55,440 nt of DNA from a virus, in the IMG/VR virus record IMGVR_UViG_3300013104_000029, positions 1 through 55,440 of that record. One strand, given 5' to 3'. The notes under the pieces were generated by a model. It saw only the letters and a list, made by a program, of their open reading frames with translations. It did no database searches and was not told the DNA's origin. Both the position numbers and the translations under genes were made by a program. Every line of letters begins with the position of its first letter. The first letter of the stretch is position 1. Shown piece after piece: positions 8,055 through 16,172 of the stretch.

Positions 8055-8218
8055 GCTGCGTGCGCCTCCTGAAGGTCGACGACCTCGCGCACGGCCTCGG
8101 CGGTGATGCCGAGGGCCTGCGCCGCGGCGCGGGCGGCTGCCTCGCGGTCAGGATTCAGGGCGAGGGCGCGCGCGAACGCGGCCTTCACCTTCTCGATGGG
8201 GATGACGGCGAAGTCCAT
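8051..8218 (-). CDS. Short helical protein upstream of the methyltransferase
   Basis: A 55-residue open frame (MDFAVIPIEKVKAAFARAL ... EAHAA), alanine-rich and amphipathic. It overlaps the methyltransferase start by 4 bases and lies 3 bases after the next gene's stop, as expected for a real operon member. LGITAEAVREVV could be a helix-turn-helix half. Function unknown. Confidence 0.65.
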   Translation of the reverse strand: MDFAVIPIEKVKAAFARALALNPDREAAARAAAQALGITAEAVREVVDLQEAHAA

Positions 8219-8221
8219 GGG

Positions 8222-8929
8222 TCAGTCGTCCTCGCCCTGGTCGTCGCTGTCTGCGTCGGCATCCGCGTCGCTGTCAGCGTCCGCATCGCCTTCGCCGCTC
8301 GCGGCGCCGTGCGTCTCCGCGAAAATGTCGCCGGCGGTCTTGCCGTCGCCTTCGGTGCTGGGCGGCGGCGGGGTGTCGGGCTTGCCCGCGCGGTAGCCCT
8401 TCTTCGCGGGCAGCAGCTCGGCCGGCGCGAGCAGCATCGCGGAAATCTCGCCTTCGCTGGCCAGGCCCGACAGCTCGCCGTAGACGTCGTTGTTCTCCAG
8501 CTCGTCGCCGTTGTATTGGATCGTGCCCATGATGGTCACGCTGCCGCCCTCGTTGATCTCGTAGTGCAGGTTGGCCAGCACGACGTCGGTGAAGTCGACG
8601 TGGTGTTCCTCGGTGCCCCAGTCCCAGACGAAGCGATAGCCGCGCCACTTCTCGCCCTTGGCGTAGTGGTAGGTGGTCGGCAGCTTCGCGTGGCGCAGGT
8701 TCGGCAGCGGGATGACGACGTCGGGCAGCGTTTCCTGGCCGGACTTCAGCGCGTTGTTGCAGTAGTGGTGTTCGCGCAGGCCCGGCTCGATCAGGTCGAG
8801 CAGGGTGTTCTCGCCCTTGAGCGAGAAGGCGATGTCGATCGCGCGCACCTTCTCGTCGCCGTGCAGCTCGCGGCGCGGGTTCGCGTTGGTGATGATGATG
8901 AAGGTGGGCTTCTCGAGCTGGAAATTCAT
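8222..8929 (-). CDS. Early protein with acidic repeat tail, unknown function
   Basis: 235 residues from MNFQLEKPTF. The first ~165 residues look like a compact alpha/beta protein with many strands (DVVLANLHYEINEGGSVTIM). The tail is low complexity: a proline run (PDTPPPPST) and then alternating D-A/D-S residues ending DDQGEDD. The tail could mimic DNA or bind a basic partner; that is a guess. No family recognised. Confidence 0.65.
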   Translation of the reverse strand: MNFQLEKPTFIIITNANPRRELHGDEKVRAIDIAFSLKGENTLLDLIEPGLREHHYCNNALKSGQETLPDVVIPLPNLRHAKLPTTYHYAKGEKWRGYRFVWDWGTEEHHVDFTDVVLANLHYEINEGGSVTIMGTIQYNGDELENNDVYGELSGLASEGEISAMLLAPAELLPAKKGYRAGKPDTPPPPSTEGDGKTAGDIFAETHGAASGEGDADADSDADADADSDDQGEDD

Positions 8930-8963
8930 ATGGCCGTGCTCCGTGTTGAAGGTGATGTGGGAA

Positions 8964-10058
8964 TCAGATGTGGCAGTCGACGACCGTGACGCGCTCGCTG
9001 TCGGGGAGGCTGCGCAGGGTGAGCCAGTAGTTCGCCGCGTAGTCGAGGGTCGAGCCATCGGTGGCGTCGCTCATGCCCCACCAGCCCATCGAACCGCGTT
9101 CGCTCCAGTTGCCGTCGTGCAGCAATGCCCAGGTGCTTGAATTGACCTGTGACTCGCGTTCAACGTATTGCGCGCGATCCTTGGCGGCGAGGACTCCGCT
9201 CAGCTCGCTTGCGCCATCCCACCTGTCGATGACTTCGCGTTCGACCAGGTCCTTCACGACCTGCTGGCTGTTGTAGAACTCACGCGCGGATTCGAAGGTG
9301 AACTCGCCAGCGTCACGACGCTTGAGCACACTGGCCCAGCTGTGCACCTCACGGCCCGCAATTGCAGCGGTCACGGCGTCGAAGACGCTGCCTGCCTTGC
9401 GCTGTTGCTCGGCCAGCATGCCGTCCAGATCAAGTTCTCCCACGAGGCTGGTGCTGCCGTGCGAGCCATCCTTGAACAACAGCTTGTTCGGCCAGCGCCC
9501 GCCCACGGTCCACCAGTCCCATTTCTTGTTCGGGTTGGTGCGGTTAATGACCTTCACCGGGTTGCCGTCGGCGTCGATCACCGCGTAGCCAAACTTGTGC
9601 GCGTCTTCGAGATCGGGCGATTCGTTCGCCGAGATCACCTTCCCGCCGTGGTAGTCGGCGTACCAGCCGGTGAAGGACTCGAATGGCACGTCGAGGGCTT
9701 CAGCGCCTTCGGGCACGAACAAGGCCTTGGCCCGGTAGCCACGGCCATCGCCCCAATCCTTGCTGGAATACGAGATGCCCGCAGGGCCGCTCCAACCGCT
9801 GCCGGCAAACGGACCGAGCTTGCGCGCCTCTTCAGCAGTCAGCTCTCGATAGCAAGCATCGTCGTACTTGCTGATGACGCTGCCGTCGGGCATGCGAAGC
9901 ATGCTGCGCGTGGCACCCTTGAATTCCTCAATGGTCTCCGCGGTGATGTCGAGGTCCTGAACGTACTGATCGCTCGTGCCGGTGCACTCGAACTCGTGGA
10001 AGGGTTGCAGCGCGGCGGCGTGGTCAGCGCCGATGACCAGAACTGTGAAGTGAGACAT
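8964..10058 (-). CDS. Conserved-looking phage protein of unknown function
   Basis: 364 residues starting MSHFTVLVIG, an opening I associate with a family of phage hypothetical proteins of similar size. It is tryptophan- and aspartate-rich (KKWDWWTVGGRWPNK, GSMGWWGMSDA). No catalytic motif is recognised. The frame is open upstream to 10337, but that part is arginine/serine-rich shadow; ATG 10058 fits the family opening. Confidence 0.7.
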   Translation of the reverse strand: MSHFTVLVIGADHAAALQPFHEFECTGTSDQYVQDLDITAETIEEFKGATRSMLRMPDGSVISKYDDACYRELTAEEARKLGPFAGSGWSGPAGISYSSKDWGDGRGYRAKALFVPEGAEALDVPFESFTGWYADYHGGKVISANESPDLEDAHKFGYAVIDADGNPVKVINRTNPNKKWDWWTVGGRWPNKLLFKDGSHGSTSLVGELDLDGMLAEQQRKAGSVFDAVTAAIAGREVHSWASVLKRRDAGEFTFESAREFYNSQQVVKDLVEREVIDRWDGASELSGVLAAKDRAQYVERESQVNSSTWALLHDGNWSERGSMGWWGMSDATDGSTLDYAANYWLTLRSLPDSERVTVVDCHI

Positions 10059-10170
10059 GTGAACTCCGGTGAAGGTGAAGAAAGAGGGCGGCCGCTTGCG
10101 CGGCGCTGGCTGGAAAAAGGAGGAGGGAGGAGGAGATGGCCCAGCCAGGCGCGCCCGTGAAAGTGGTTCG

Positions 10171-10407
10171 TTAGAAAGGGATCTCGTCGTCTTCGGGATC
10201 GGTGCGCTGGACGAGCGCGACCTTCTCGACAGGGACGACGCCAGCGCGGCGCACCTCGACGGCGTGCAGCACATAGAAGTTGTGGCCAGGCCTGGACGCG
10301 GCCAGGCGCTCGGCTTCATCGCTCGCGCTCGCAGCACTGTGGTGTTGGCGGCTAGGTGGCCGGACGCCGTCCGGGTTCCACACGAGCCAGAACTCTTGTT
10401 CGTCCAT
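10171..10407 (-). CDS. Small protein of unknown function
   Basis: 78 residues (MDEQEFWLVWNPDG ... EDDEIPF). FWLVWNPDG followed by a run with ASDEAERLAASRPGHNFYVLHAVE resembles short phage proteins often placed near single-strand-binding or recombination genes. The acidic tail EDDEIPF resembles SSB C-terminal tips (DDDIPF), which bind many replication proteins, but no OB fold is evident. Confidence 0.6.
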   Translation of the reverse strand: MDEQEFWLVWNPDGVRPPSRQHHSAASASDEAERLAASRPGHNFYVLHAVEVRRAGVVPVEKVALVQRTDPEDDEIPF

Positions 10408-10409
10408 GG

Positions 10410-10694
10410 TCAGGCCGCGACGGGCGCGGGGAACTTGTCGAAGGCAAGCGGCCTGATGTGCTCGCCGAAGAACGTGCCCTTCGACTCGGCGGCCATGAAG
10501 GCCGCGTGCACTTCCGGCTCGACGTTCGGGTACTGGTAGACGTGACCCGGCCCGCGCGTGAAGGTCACCTCCAGCGTGCGGCGCGCCGCGTCGTAGCCGA
10601 TGGCTGCCACCTGGTGGGATTCCACGGGCGTCGTCGGGATGGCGACATAGGGCTTGTCGGAGAAAGCGGCCGGGGCCGCGTAGGTCTTGGGCAT
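10410..10694 (-). CDS. KTSC-domain protein
   Basis: 94 residues. The stretch ESHQVAAIGYD, then LEVTFTRGPGHVYQYPNVEP, then AAESKGTFFGEHIR matches the KTSC domain, a small beta-rich module related to the lysyl-tRNA synthetase C-terminus. It occurs in many phage and bacterial small proteins and may bind RNA or act as an adaptor; its role is not established. It lies two bases upstream of the small acidic-tail gene and after the exonuclease gene in the operon. Confidence 0.8.
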   Translation of the reverse strand: MPKTYAAPAAFSDKPYVAIPTTPVESHQVAAIGYDAARRTLEVTFTRGPGHVYQYPNVEPEVHAAFMAAESKGTFFGEHIRPLAFDKFPAPVAA

Positions 10695-10720
10695 GGTGGT
10701 GCTCCTGAAGTTGCGGGTGG

Positions 10721-12619
10721 TCAGGCGGCCTGCTTGGCCTGGATGCCCTGAACGTGGGCCACGATGGCGGCCAACATGTGGGGAAAGTCGCTCTCGTGGT
10801 ACCGGGGCGCGGCACGCTCGCGGCCAGCCGGTTCGAAGCCCAGGCCGCGCAGGCCTGCTTCGGTGACGGTGAAGTGCTGCAGGCGCTCGTTGATGGCGCC
10901 GATGCTCAGCGAAGGGGCGCTGGCCGGCGCCGCAGCGGCGCACACAGGCAGCGGGATGACCGCGGGAGCCGGTGCAGCGGCGGGGGCGCTACTTGGCGTT
11001 GTCGATGGCGGCGCGACAGCGGCGGAGGCCGTACTTGGCGTCAATGCGGGCGGCGTAGCGGCGGCCGCGCGTGCCTCGGCCTTCACCAGCAGCGCGCGGA
11101 TCTCGGTGACCGCTGCGTCCTTGGCCTGCTGCGCCATGCTCATCAAGGAGCCGAAGCGCTCCTCGTCGATGCGCCAGGCCTCGGTCTCTGCCAGCGTGTC
11201 GCGGATGCATTCGATGGTGCCGCCAGCGCGTACACCGGCGCGGCCGAGCGTCGCAATCATGACCTGCTGCTCGATGCCCTGAATCTCGGACATGGCCATG
11301 TCCTTGCGCAGCTGCTCGCGTTGCTCTTCTTCCTTCTTCGCTTCGGCCGCGCGGTGGTCGGCGATGCGGCTCTTCACCAGCGCGGTCAGGTCGTCGGGTT
11401 CCTTCTGCACGATGACCTGCGTGTCGGGGAACAGGAACGCCAGTTCGGTGGCGTGCTCGCGCAGGGTGGCGAGGTTCAGCTGGATCCGGTCGGCCGTGGC
11501 GCTGGCTGCGATCTTGGCGTTCGCCAGCGCGGTGTCGACGGCGTTCTGCATGCTGTCGAACGAGCGCATGCCCTTGATGGCGCCGCCGAAGTCGACCTGA
11601 ACGCTGGGCATGTAGGGCTTGCCCAGGCGCTGGTTCATCGCGGTGATGTGGTCGGCGAGACCCTTGACGCCGCCGGCGACGATCTCGCCCTTGCGCGCCA
11701 GCTTGCGAGCCTCGACCAGCTTGTTCAGCTCGAGGCGCGTCGCGCGCGCTTCTTCGGTGATCGCGTCGATGGTCTTGAACAGCTTGTCGATGCTCTCTGT
11801 CTGGCTGAGCGCATGCTCCTTCGCCGCCTTGAGGCGCGTCTCGACCTCGCCGCACCAGGTCACGGTCTTCGCGGCGTTCGCGAAGTCCTGGTCGGTCTGC
11901 AGGTCGCGGTTGATGCCGGCGAACACCGCCAGCGCGTGCGTGCGGTACTGCTCGAGGTTGCTGTCGGTCACCTCGCCGGTGACCTCGATGCGCAGCGCGG
12001 GCAGCGTCTCGGGCGTGCGGCCCACGGCCTCGACGACAGGTTCGGTCGGCTCGTAGGTCTCGAGGTCGCGCTCGAACTGGGCCCAGCCGGCGCGCAGGCG
12101 CGCGAACCATTCCGGGTTTGGGAACACCCAGACGAACACCATCTTCTCGGGCGTGCCGTCGGACACGACGAAGATCAGTTGCTCGGCGCCCGTGACCATC
12201 AGGATCTGCTGGCACTGGGGCATGTGCTCATCGGGCACCTGACCAGCAGCGACGATTGCGGCCAGCGTCTCGTTCCACTGCTTGTGCTCCATGGCGATGC
12301 GGTCGTCCATCGTCAAGCCGTCGCAGGATGCCGATTCCTTGCCGTCGGAGCAGGTGACCGGGTAGAGCTCTTCACCGATCAGCTTCTCGATTTGCGGTCG
12401 CGCCAGCGCCTCGACCTCGTGGCCGTGGTCCAGCACGTTGACCTGCAGCCACTCGCTGAAGGTCTTCGCGATGCCCGTCTTCTTCATGCGCAGCAGCTCG
12501 TTGCGCGTGGTCTTCTTCGACAGGCCCAGCATGGCCGCGGCCTCGCTGGCGCCGAAATGCTGCAGGCGGAACAGGTCCCAGGCGTCGGTGCCTTGCACCA
12601 GGTCGTGTGTTTGCTTCAT
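10721..12619 (-). CDS. YqaJ-type phage exonuclease with long C-terminal extension
   Basis: 632 residues. The N-terminal ~210 residues match YqaJ/lambda-exonuclease recombinases: QGTDAWDLFRLQHFGASEAA opens the fold, and D100 (SCDGLT), E111 and K113 (EHKQW) form the nuclease active site, with H65/E68/E70 nearby. It would resect double-stranded ends for the Erf-type annealer encoded just upstream. Residues ~225-490 are helical and coiled-coil. Residues ~500-560 are an Ala/Pro linker, followed by a small C-terminal domain. The extension roughly triples the usual length. Confidence 0.85.
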   Translation of the reverse strand: MKQTHDLVQGTDAWDLFRLQHFGASEAAAMLGLSKKTTRNELLRMKKTGIAKTFSEWLQVNVLDHGHEVEALARPQIEKLIGEELYPVTCSDGKESASCDGLTMDDRIAMEHKQWNETLAAIVAAGQVPDEHMPQCQQILMVTGAEQLIFVVSDGTPEKMVFVWVFPNPEWFARLRAGWAQFERDLETYEPTEPVVEAVGRTPETLPALRIEVTGEVTDSNLEQYRTHALAVFAGINRDLQTDQDFANAAKTVTWCGEVETRLKAAKEHALSQTESIDKLFKTIDAITEEARATRLELNKLVEARKLARKGEIVAGGVKGLADHITAMNQRLGKPYMPSVQVDFGGAIKGMRSFDSMQNAVDTALANAKIAASATADRIQLNLATLREHATELAFLFPDTQVIVQKEPDDLTALVKSRIADHRAAEAKKEEEQREQLRKDMAMSEIQGIEQQVMIATLGRAGVRAGGTIECIRDTLAETEAWRIDEERFGSLMSMAQQAKDAAVTEIRALLVKAEARAAAATPPALTPSTASAAVAPPSTTPSSAPAAAPAPAVIPLPVCAAAAPASAPSLSIGAINERLQHFTVTEAGLRGLGFEPAGRERAAPRYHESDFPHMLAAIVAHVQGIQAKQAA

Positions 12620-12631
12620 GGTGGTGGTCCC

Positions 12632-13648
12632 TCAGGCGTTGAGTTCGGCGCGGCGCTTGTCGTAGAGCGCGTTGAGTTCGGTGCGGTGGGCGGGATCGGC
12701 CACGGCCTTGATGAGATCGGCCGCCACTGCCAGCGCGTCGTCGTCGGCAGCCTTGGTCAGCTGGTCGGCGACGTGGGCATAGGTCGGGCCCGGCGCCCCG
12801 CCGCCGGCCGGCGCGCGGATGGCGGTGATCTGCTCTTCGCTCAGCGGGTACTTCGTGCGCGCCTTGGCGATGACCTGGTCGGCCTTCGCGCGACCCTCGG
12901 CGATCGCTGCACGCCACTCGGGAAGGCGTTGCGCGAACAGGTCGGCGGGCCAGCACGCCGGCGCGGCGGGCGGCGGCGGCGCGCTGCCCCGCTGGGGGTC
13001 TTGGCCGTCGTCTTCTGCGGCGCCCCGACCGTCGTCATCGTTCTCGTCCTTGGTGGCCAGGCCGGTCGCCGCGAGCAGCGTGTAGCGCTGCAGGTAGGTG
13101 ATGGTCGACGCGACCTGCTGGATGCCGTTCTTCTTGCCGCTGTTGTCCGGCGCGCCGTCGAGCGAAACCGATTCGCTGTGGCCGAGGCGGTGGGTGATGG
13201 TGCAGGTGACCACGATGCGGCCGCCGCCCTGCTGCAGATCCCAGCGGTGGGAGAGCCCGTGGCGGGCCATCGCCGGCACCACCACATCGGTGATGTGCGA
13301 CAGCTCGGCATGCTTGTAGCCGACGAAGCCGCCCTTGTCGGTGGTGTAGCCCACCTGCTTGCGCTTGAAAATCTCGAGCGGCTCGGCCTTGAAGTCGGCC
13401 ATGGCCTTCACGAAGGCCTTGCGTGCCTCGTTCGACTCCCAGCGCTCCTGCAGCTTCATCGCGCTCTCGACCAGATCGAGCGACGCGCCGCGGCTGAGCG
13501 CCGTGAGCATCATCCCGAACGGCGAGGACTCGGGCATGCTGGAGGCCAGCGCGCCGCCCTGCTGTGTTGCGGGCACTGGCGCCGAAGCGGGCCGGCTGAT
13601 GGTTTCGAGTTCGAGCACTTCGGGCTCGGCAGTGGCGGTTGCGTTCAC
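12632..13648 (-). CDS. erf: Erf-family single-strand annealing protein
   Basis: 338 residues. The ERF signature is clear: KAFVKAMADFKAEPLEIFK, GGFVGYKHAELSHI, and GIQQVASTITYLQRYTLLAA followed by TGLATKDENDDDG. It anneals complementary single strands during phage recombination and pairs functionally with the YqaJ exonuclease 12 bp downstream. After residue ~230 there is a Gly/Pro linker and a C-terminal helical region that may contact SSB or the exonuclease. Confidence 0.92.
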   Translation of the reverse strand: MNATATAEPEVLELETISRPASAPVPATQQGGALASSMPESSPFGMMLTALSRGASLDLVESAMKLQERWESNEARKAFVKAMADFKAEPLEIFKRKQVGYTTDKGGFVGYKHAELSHITDVVVPAMARHGLSHRWDLQQGGGRIVVTCTITHRLGHSESVSLDGAPDNSGKKNGIQQVASTITYLQRYTLLAATGLATKDENDDDGRGAAEDDGQDPQRGSAPPPPAAPACWPADLFAQRLPEWRAAIAEGRAKADQVIAKARTKYPLSEEQITAIRAPAGGGAPGPTYAHVADQLTKAADDDALAVAADLIKAVADPAHRTELNALYDKRRAELNA

Positions 13649-13658
13649 GGATTGCCTT

Positions 13659-13841
13659 TCAGCGAAAGAGGTTGAAGACGGAAGGGAAGAAGAGGGCGAG
13701 CAGCGCAGCGGCCAAGCCGCAGCCGCCGGCGACCCAGAGCCACGCCTTGATCAACTGCAGCAGCTCGCCGATGGAGTCCCAGGACTCGGCAACCGGATCC
13801 GGGGTGTCGTCGGGGAAGTAGTGGGGGCGGGCGCGGCTCAT
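13659..13841 (-). CDS. Small single-pass membrane protein
   Basis: 60 residues: a polar N-terminus (MSRARPHYFPDDTPD) and one hydrophobic segment (WLWVAGGCGLAAALLALFF, ~34-52). The frame upstream of 13841 is shadow; this start overlaps the next gene by 4 bases. Function unknown; superinfection exclusion or membrane anchoring are possibilities. Confidence 0.6.
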   Translation of the reverse strand: MSRARPHYFPDDTPDPVAESWDSIGELLQLIKAWLWVAGGCGLAAALLALFFPSVFNLFR

Positions 13842-14089
13842 AGCGGGCTCCAGTTGTTGAAGATGAGAGCCACCGCGATGCCGATCACGCCGACGACATA
13901 GAGCGCCTTGTCGGCCGCGCGGTGCGACGGCTGTGGATCGGCCATGGGCACGATGACGCCGCCGGCGTTGGTGTCGCCGAAGGCCTGGGCCAGCGTGCGC
14001 GGGCACGGCGTGTGGCGCTCGTGCGTCGCATCGACGGTGCCGGCGAACTCGCGCGGGGCGGTCAGCGGGGTGTGGATCAAGCTGTGCAT
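13838..14089 (-). CDS. Small membrane protein, unknown function
   Basis: 83 residues with a C-terminal hydrophobic segment (ALYVVGVIGIAVALIFNNW). It partners the membrane protein that follows, with a 4-base overlap, and overlaps the zinc-finger gene upstream by 13 bp. Confidence 0.6.
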   Translation of the reverse strand: MHSLIHTPLTAPREFAGTVDATHERHTPCPRTLAQAFGDTNAGGVIVPMADPQPSHRAADKALYVVGVIGIAVALIFNNWSPL

Positions 14090-14568
14090 GCGGTCCTCGC
14101 TTTCACGGCCGCGACGACAGCGGCGCACTGCGCCACGTCGAACCAGCCGATGTGGCATTGCTCGACATCGGCGATGCCCAGCGCGCTGGCCAGCCAGGCA
14201 TAGGCCTCGCTGCGCGTCATCGAACCGCCCTGCCAGAGCGGGTTGAAGGCGTCCTTGGCCTCGCTGCGCGCGCGCCGCATCTCGGGCGTGGCCAGCGTGC
14301 CGAGCGGAATGCCGGTGAAGGGGTGCAGGCCGACGTACGAATCACAGCCGGTGCACATCAGCGCCCAGGGCCAGTCGCCGTACTCACGGCCGTAGATGCA
14401 GCTGTTCTTGTCGATGAAGACAGGCGCGCCGCAGTTCGGGCACCTCTCCGGTATCGGCAGCGGGTTGCGCACACGGGCTACGGCGCGGCGCGAGGGCGCC
14501 CAGGGCGTGACAGGGCCAGTGCGCGGCGGCAGGGCAGCGCGGAGTTGATCGCGCATGGAGCGGCTCAT
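14077..14568 (-). CDS. DUF3268-like zinc-finger protein
   Basis: 163 residues. CPNCGAPV (43-50) and MCTGCDSYVGLH (71-82) form a two-knuckle zinc finger; the region after it (FTGIPLGTLATPEMRRARSE) and the C-terminal AYAWLASALGI ... CHIGWFD are typical of the phage/prophage family I know as DUF3268. Probably nucleic-acid binding; no role is established. Confidence 0.75.
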   Translation of the reverse strand: MSRSMRDQLRAALPPRTGPVTPWAPSRRAVARVRNPLPIPERCPNCGAPVFIDKNSCIYGREYGDWPWALMCTGCDSYVGLHPFTGIPLGTLATPEMRRARSEAKDAFNPLWQGGSMTRSEAYAWLASALGIADVEQCHIGWFDVAQCAAVVAAVKARTACTA

Positions 14569-14858
14569 GCTGCGCTCCCGGTGGCCTTGGTGCGGTAGCC
14601 GTCGAGCTTCGCGTTGCACGCGGCAATCTCGGCTGCGGTCGGTGCGTTGTTCATCGCCGGCACGAGCGCGGCCGCTGCCTCGTGGCAGCCCTGCACGCGC
14701 AGAAAGTGCATCAGCACGCTCTCCAGGCCGCCGAGGAATCCACCCACGGCCGCGTCGTGGCCACCGCCCGCGCGCGCGGCGATGGTGTGCCCGCTGACGT
14801 TGGCGCTGCGGATGCTGGCGACCAGCAGCGCCGCGTCGCGCTTGCTCAAGCCGCTCAC
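14565..14858 (-). CDS. Small protein of unknown function
   Basis: 97 residues, helical and alanine-rich. It overlaps both neighbouring genes by 4 bases, which supports it as real. The glycine stretch AARAGGGHDAAVGGFLGG in the middle is odd but gives no clear motif. Confidence 0.55.
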   Translation of the reverse strand: MSGLSKRDAALLVASIRSANVSGHTIAARAGGGHDAAVGGFLGGLESVLMHFLRVQGCHEAAAALVPAMNNAPTAAEIAACNAKLDGYRTKATGSAA

Positions 14859-15112
14859 AGGACACCTCGGTTCTGCTGCGACAGCGAGAAGAGGTCGGAG
14901 GGCGCGAAGTACTCCGGCGTGGCCTTCGCAGCATTCAGCGCGCGGTCGGCGGCCAGCGCCTGCTGCTCGGTGTGCGCCACGACGTGCTCGAACTCGGCAT
15001 CGCCCATGTCGGTGCAGTCTTGGTCGGCAGCCAGGACCTCGGCCGGGTGCACCCAGTTGAAGGCTGCGCCGCGCCGCACGAAGCGGAAGCCCTGTTGTGC
15101 CAGCGTGCTCAT
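14855..15112 (-). CDS. Small protein of unknown function
   Basis: 85 residues (MSTLAQQGFRFVRRG...). Mixed alpha/beta with an acidic middle (AADQDCTDMGDAEFE). It overlaps both neighbours by 4 bases in the left early operon. No family recognised. Confidence 0.55.
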   Translation of the reverse strand: MSTLAQQGFRFVRRGAAFNWVHPAEVLAADQDCTDMGDAEFEHVVAHTEQQALAADRALNAAKATPEYFAPSDLFSLSQQNRGVL

Positions 15113-15405
15113 GCCAGCATCCCCAGCGTGTATTCGATTTGCTTTATGGCTTCGTCCACCGAGCCGGTGAACTGGTCGCCGTAGTCCGCTGCTTCAGCTG
15201 CGCGTTGCACCTGCTGCAGCTTCGCCACCGCTTCCAGCAGGTGCTTCCTCGCGGCCACCTCGGCCATCGAGCGCAGCGGGTACTGGTCAAGCGGCGTCAG
15301 GGGGATGCAGCCATTCCGGCGGCAGTGGCTGACTGTCTCGCAGCTGTCGCACAGGCCATGAGCCTTTCCTGCCGGACTGGCTTGAGCCTGAAGTTGTCCT
15401 TGCAT
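15109..15405 (-). CDS. First gene of the left early operon, unknown function
   Basis: 98 residues. A cysteine cluster (LCDSCETVSHCRRNGC) near residues 20-35 could bind a metal; the rest is helical. The second in-frame ATG (15405) is preferred because GAGGAG (plus-strand 15413-15418) sits at normal spacing from it and touches the first ATG at 15411. It is the first gene after the left promoter, about 40 bases from the predicted transcript start, the place where lambdoid phages carry N. It is not recognisably N-like. Confidence 0.65.
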   Translation of the reverse strand: MQGQLQAQASPAGKAHGLCDSCETVSHCRRNGCIPLTPLDQYPLRSMAEVAARKHLLEAVAKLQQVQRAAEAADYGDQFTGSVDEAIKQIEYTLGMLA

Positions 15406-15450
15406 GTCCATCTCCTCGGTCGCCGCTGCGGAAGTGCAGGGCGTGAGGAA

Positions 15451-15479
15451 TTATTAGTCTGACTGTTCGATCATGTCAA
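15451..15479 (-). promoter_or_regulatory. Left early promoter (PL)
   Basis: On the minus strand, TTGACA (plus-strand 15474-15479) is separated by exactly 17 bp from TAATAA (15451-15456): a near-consensus sigma-70 promoter. Transcription should start near 15444 and run leftwards to int. Two operators overlap its two boxes. Confidence 0.88.
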
Positions 15480-15492
15480 CAGTCGGACTAAT
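15453..15492. promoter_or_regulatory. Left operators (two 15-bp sites)
   Basis: Sites at 15453-15467 (minus orientation) and 15478-15492 (plus orientation) both read AACAGTCnGACTAAT and differ only at the centre base. One covers the -10 and the other the -35 of PL. The same sequence recurs beside the Cro gene, so CI and Cro are the likely ligands. Confidence 0.85.
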
Positions 15493-15544
15493 TATTTTTG
15501 GCGTAGGCTATCTGGCGCCTCCTGGCGCAGCCGGGTAGAGGAGG

Positions 15545-16171
15545 TCAGCGGCTGACGGAGGCGACGCGGCAGGCGCTGTTCAGGTAGTCGGTGGCCACCG
15601 CCCACGGCGCCACGTTCGGGTCGCTCTGCGCTTTCTTGACGAAGCCGACGGTGACCCAGCCAGAAGACCGTGCCGTGCGACGGTCGAGCGACGCATCGGA
15701 GGTCCAGCCGACCTGGTTCGCCGCGCTGGCCTCCACTGGCGTGCAGCCGAACTTCTGCAGGTAGGCGCGGGTGTGCGAGGCCGACAGCGTGGCCGAATCG
15801 AAGCCGTAGCGCTCGAAGGCGCTGGCCGCTGCTGCTTGATCGTGGCAGACCACGGCAGCCGGGCCCTTGAACATCGGGCAAATTGCCGTCACGGGGCGCG
15901 CCGCTCCGGCGCAGGGCATCCAGGTTTGCTGGTAGGCCGGCGCGCTGTCGGGGCCGAGGCACCAGCCGGCTTTCTTGATCTGGTTGAACTTCCGGTCGCG
16001 CTGCGTGCACGCTTTCTGTGTGGCCGGGCTGTCTCCGCTTCCGCCGCGGCATGCCTCATCGAGCGGATCAAGTTGCTCGATCAGTCGCGCGACATTGGCG
16101 GGTGGCTGGGCGGCGTGCGCCGCACCAGCGATGGCGAGGGCCAGAGGGATCAGGTACGGCAGGCGGCGCAT
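15545..16171 (-). CDS. Secreted cysteine-containing protein in the CI operon (candidate lysogenic-conversion gene)
   Basis: 208 residues with a clear Sec signal peptide: MRRL, a hydrophobic core (LIPLALAIAGA) and an AHA-A cleavage site near residue 21. The mature part has an N-terminal region with LDEACRGGSGDSPATQKAC and GWCLG, a pattern I recognise from short bacterial and phage periplasmic proteins. At least four cysteines could pair. Its start lies one base after the CI stop (TGAcATG), so it should be translated with CI and made in the lysogen. No promoter of its own is visible. Function unknown; superinfection exclusion or envelope modification is inference. Confidence 0.75.
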   Translation of the reverse strand: MRRLPYLIPLALAIAGAAHAAQPPANVARLIEQLDPLDEACRGGSGDSPATQKACTQRDRKFNQIKKAGWCLGPDSAPAYQQTWMPCAGAARPVTAICPMFKGPAAVVCHDQAAAASAFERYGFDSATLSASHTRAYLQKFGCTPVEASAANQVGWTSDASLDRRTARSSGWVTVGFVKKAQSDPNVAPWAVATDYLNSACRVASVSR

Positions 16172-16172
16172 G

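Noticed and set aside
5559-8072. 837-residue plus-strand open frame
   Set aside because: It is the complement of the methyltransferase gene; its His/Arg/Gly-rich translation has no domain and the minus-strand frame has all catalytic motifs.
8222-8300. Alternating GCG/GTC-like sequence as a possible DNA repeat
   Set aside because: It encodes the D-A/D-S acidic tail of the protein at 8222-8929 and needs no other explanation.
10754-13675. 973-residue plus-strand open frame
   Set aside because: Shadow of the YqaJ and Erf genes in high-G+C DNA; no ribosome site or motif.
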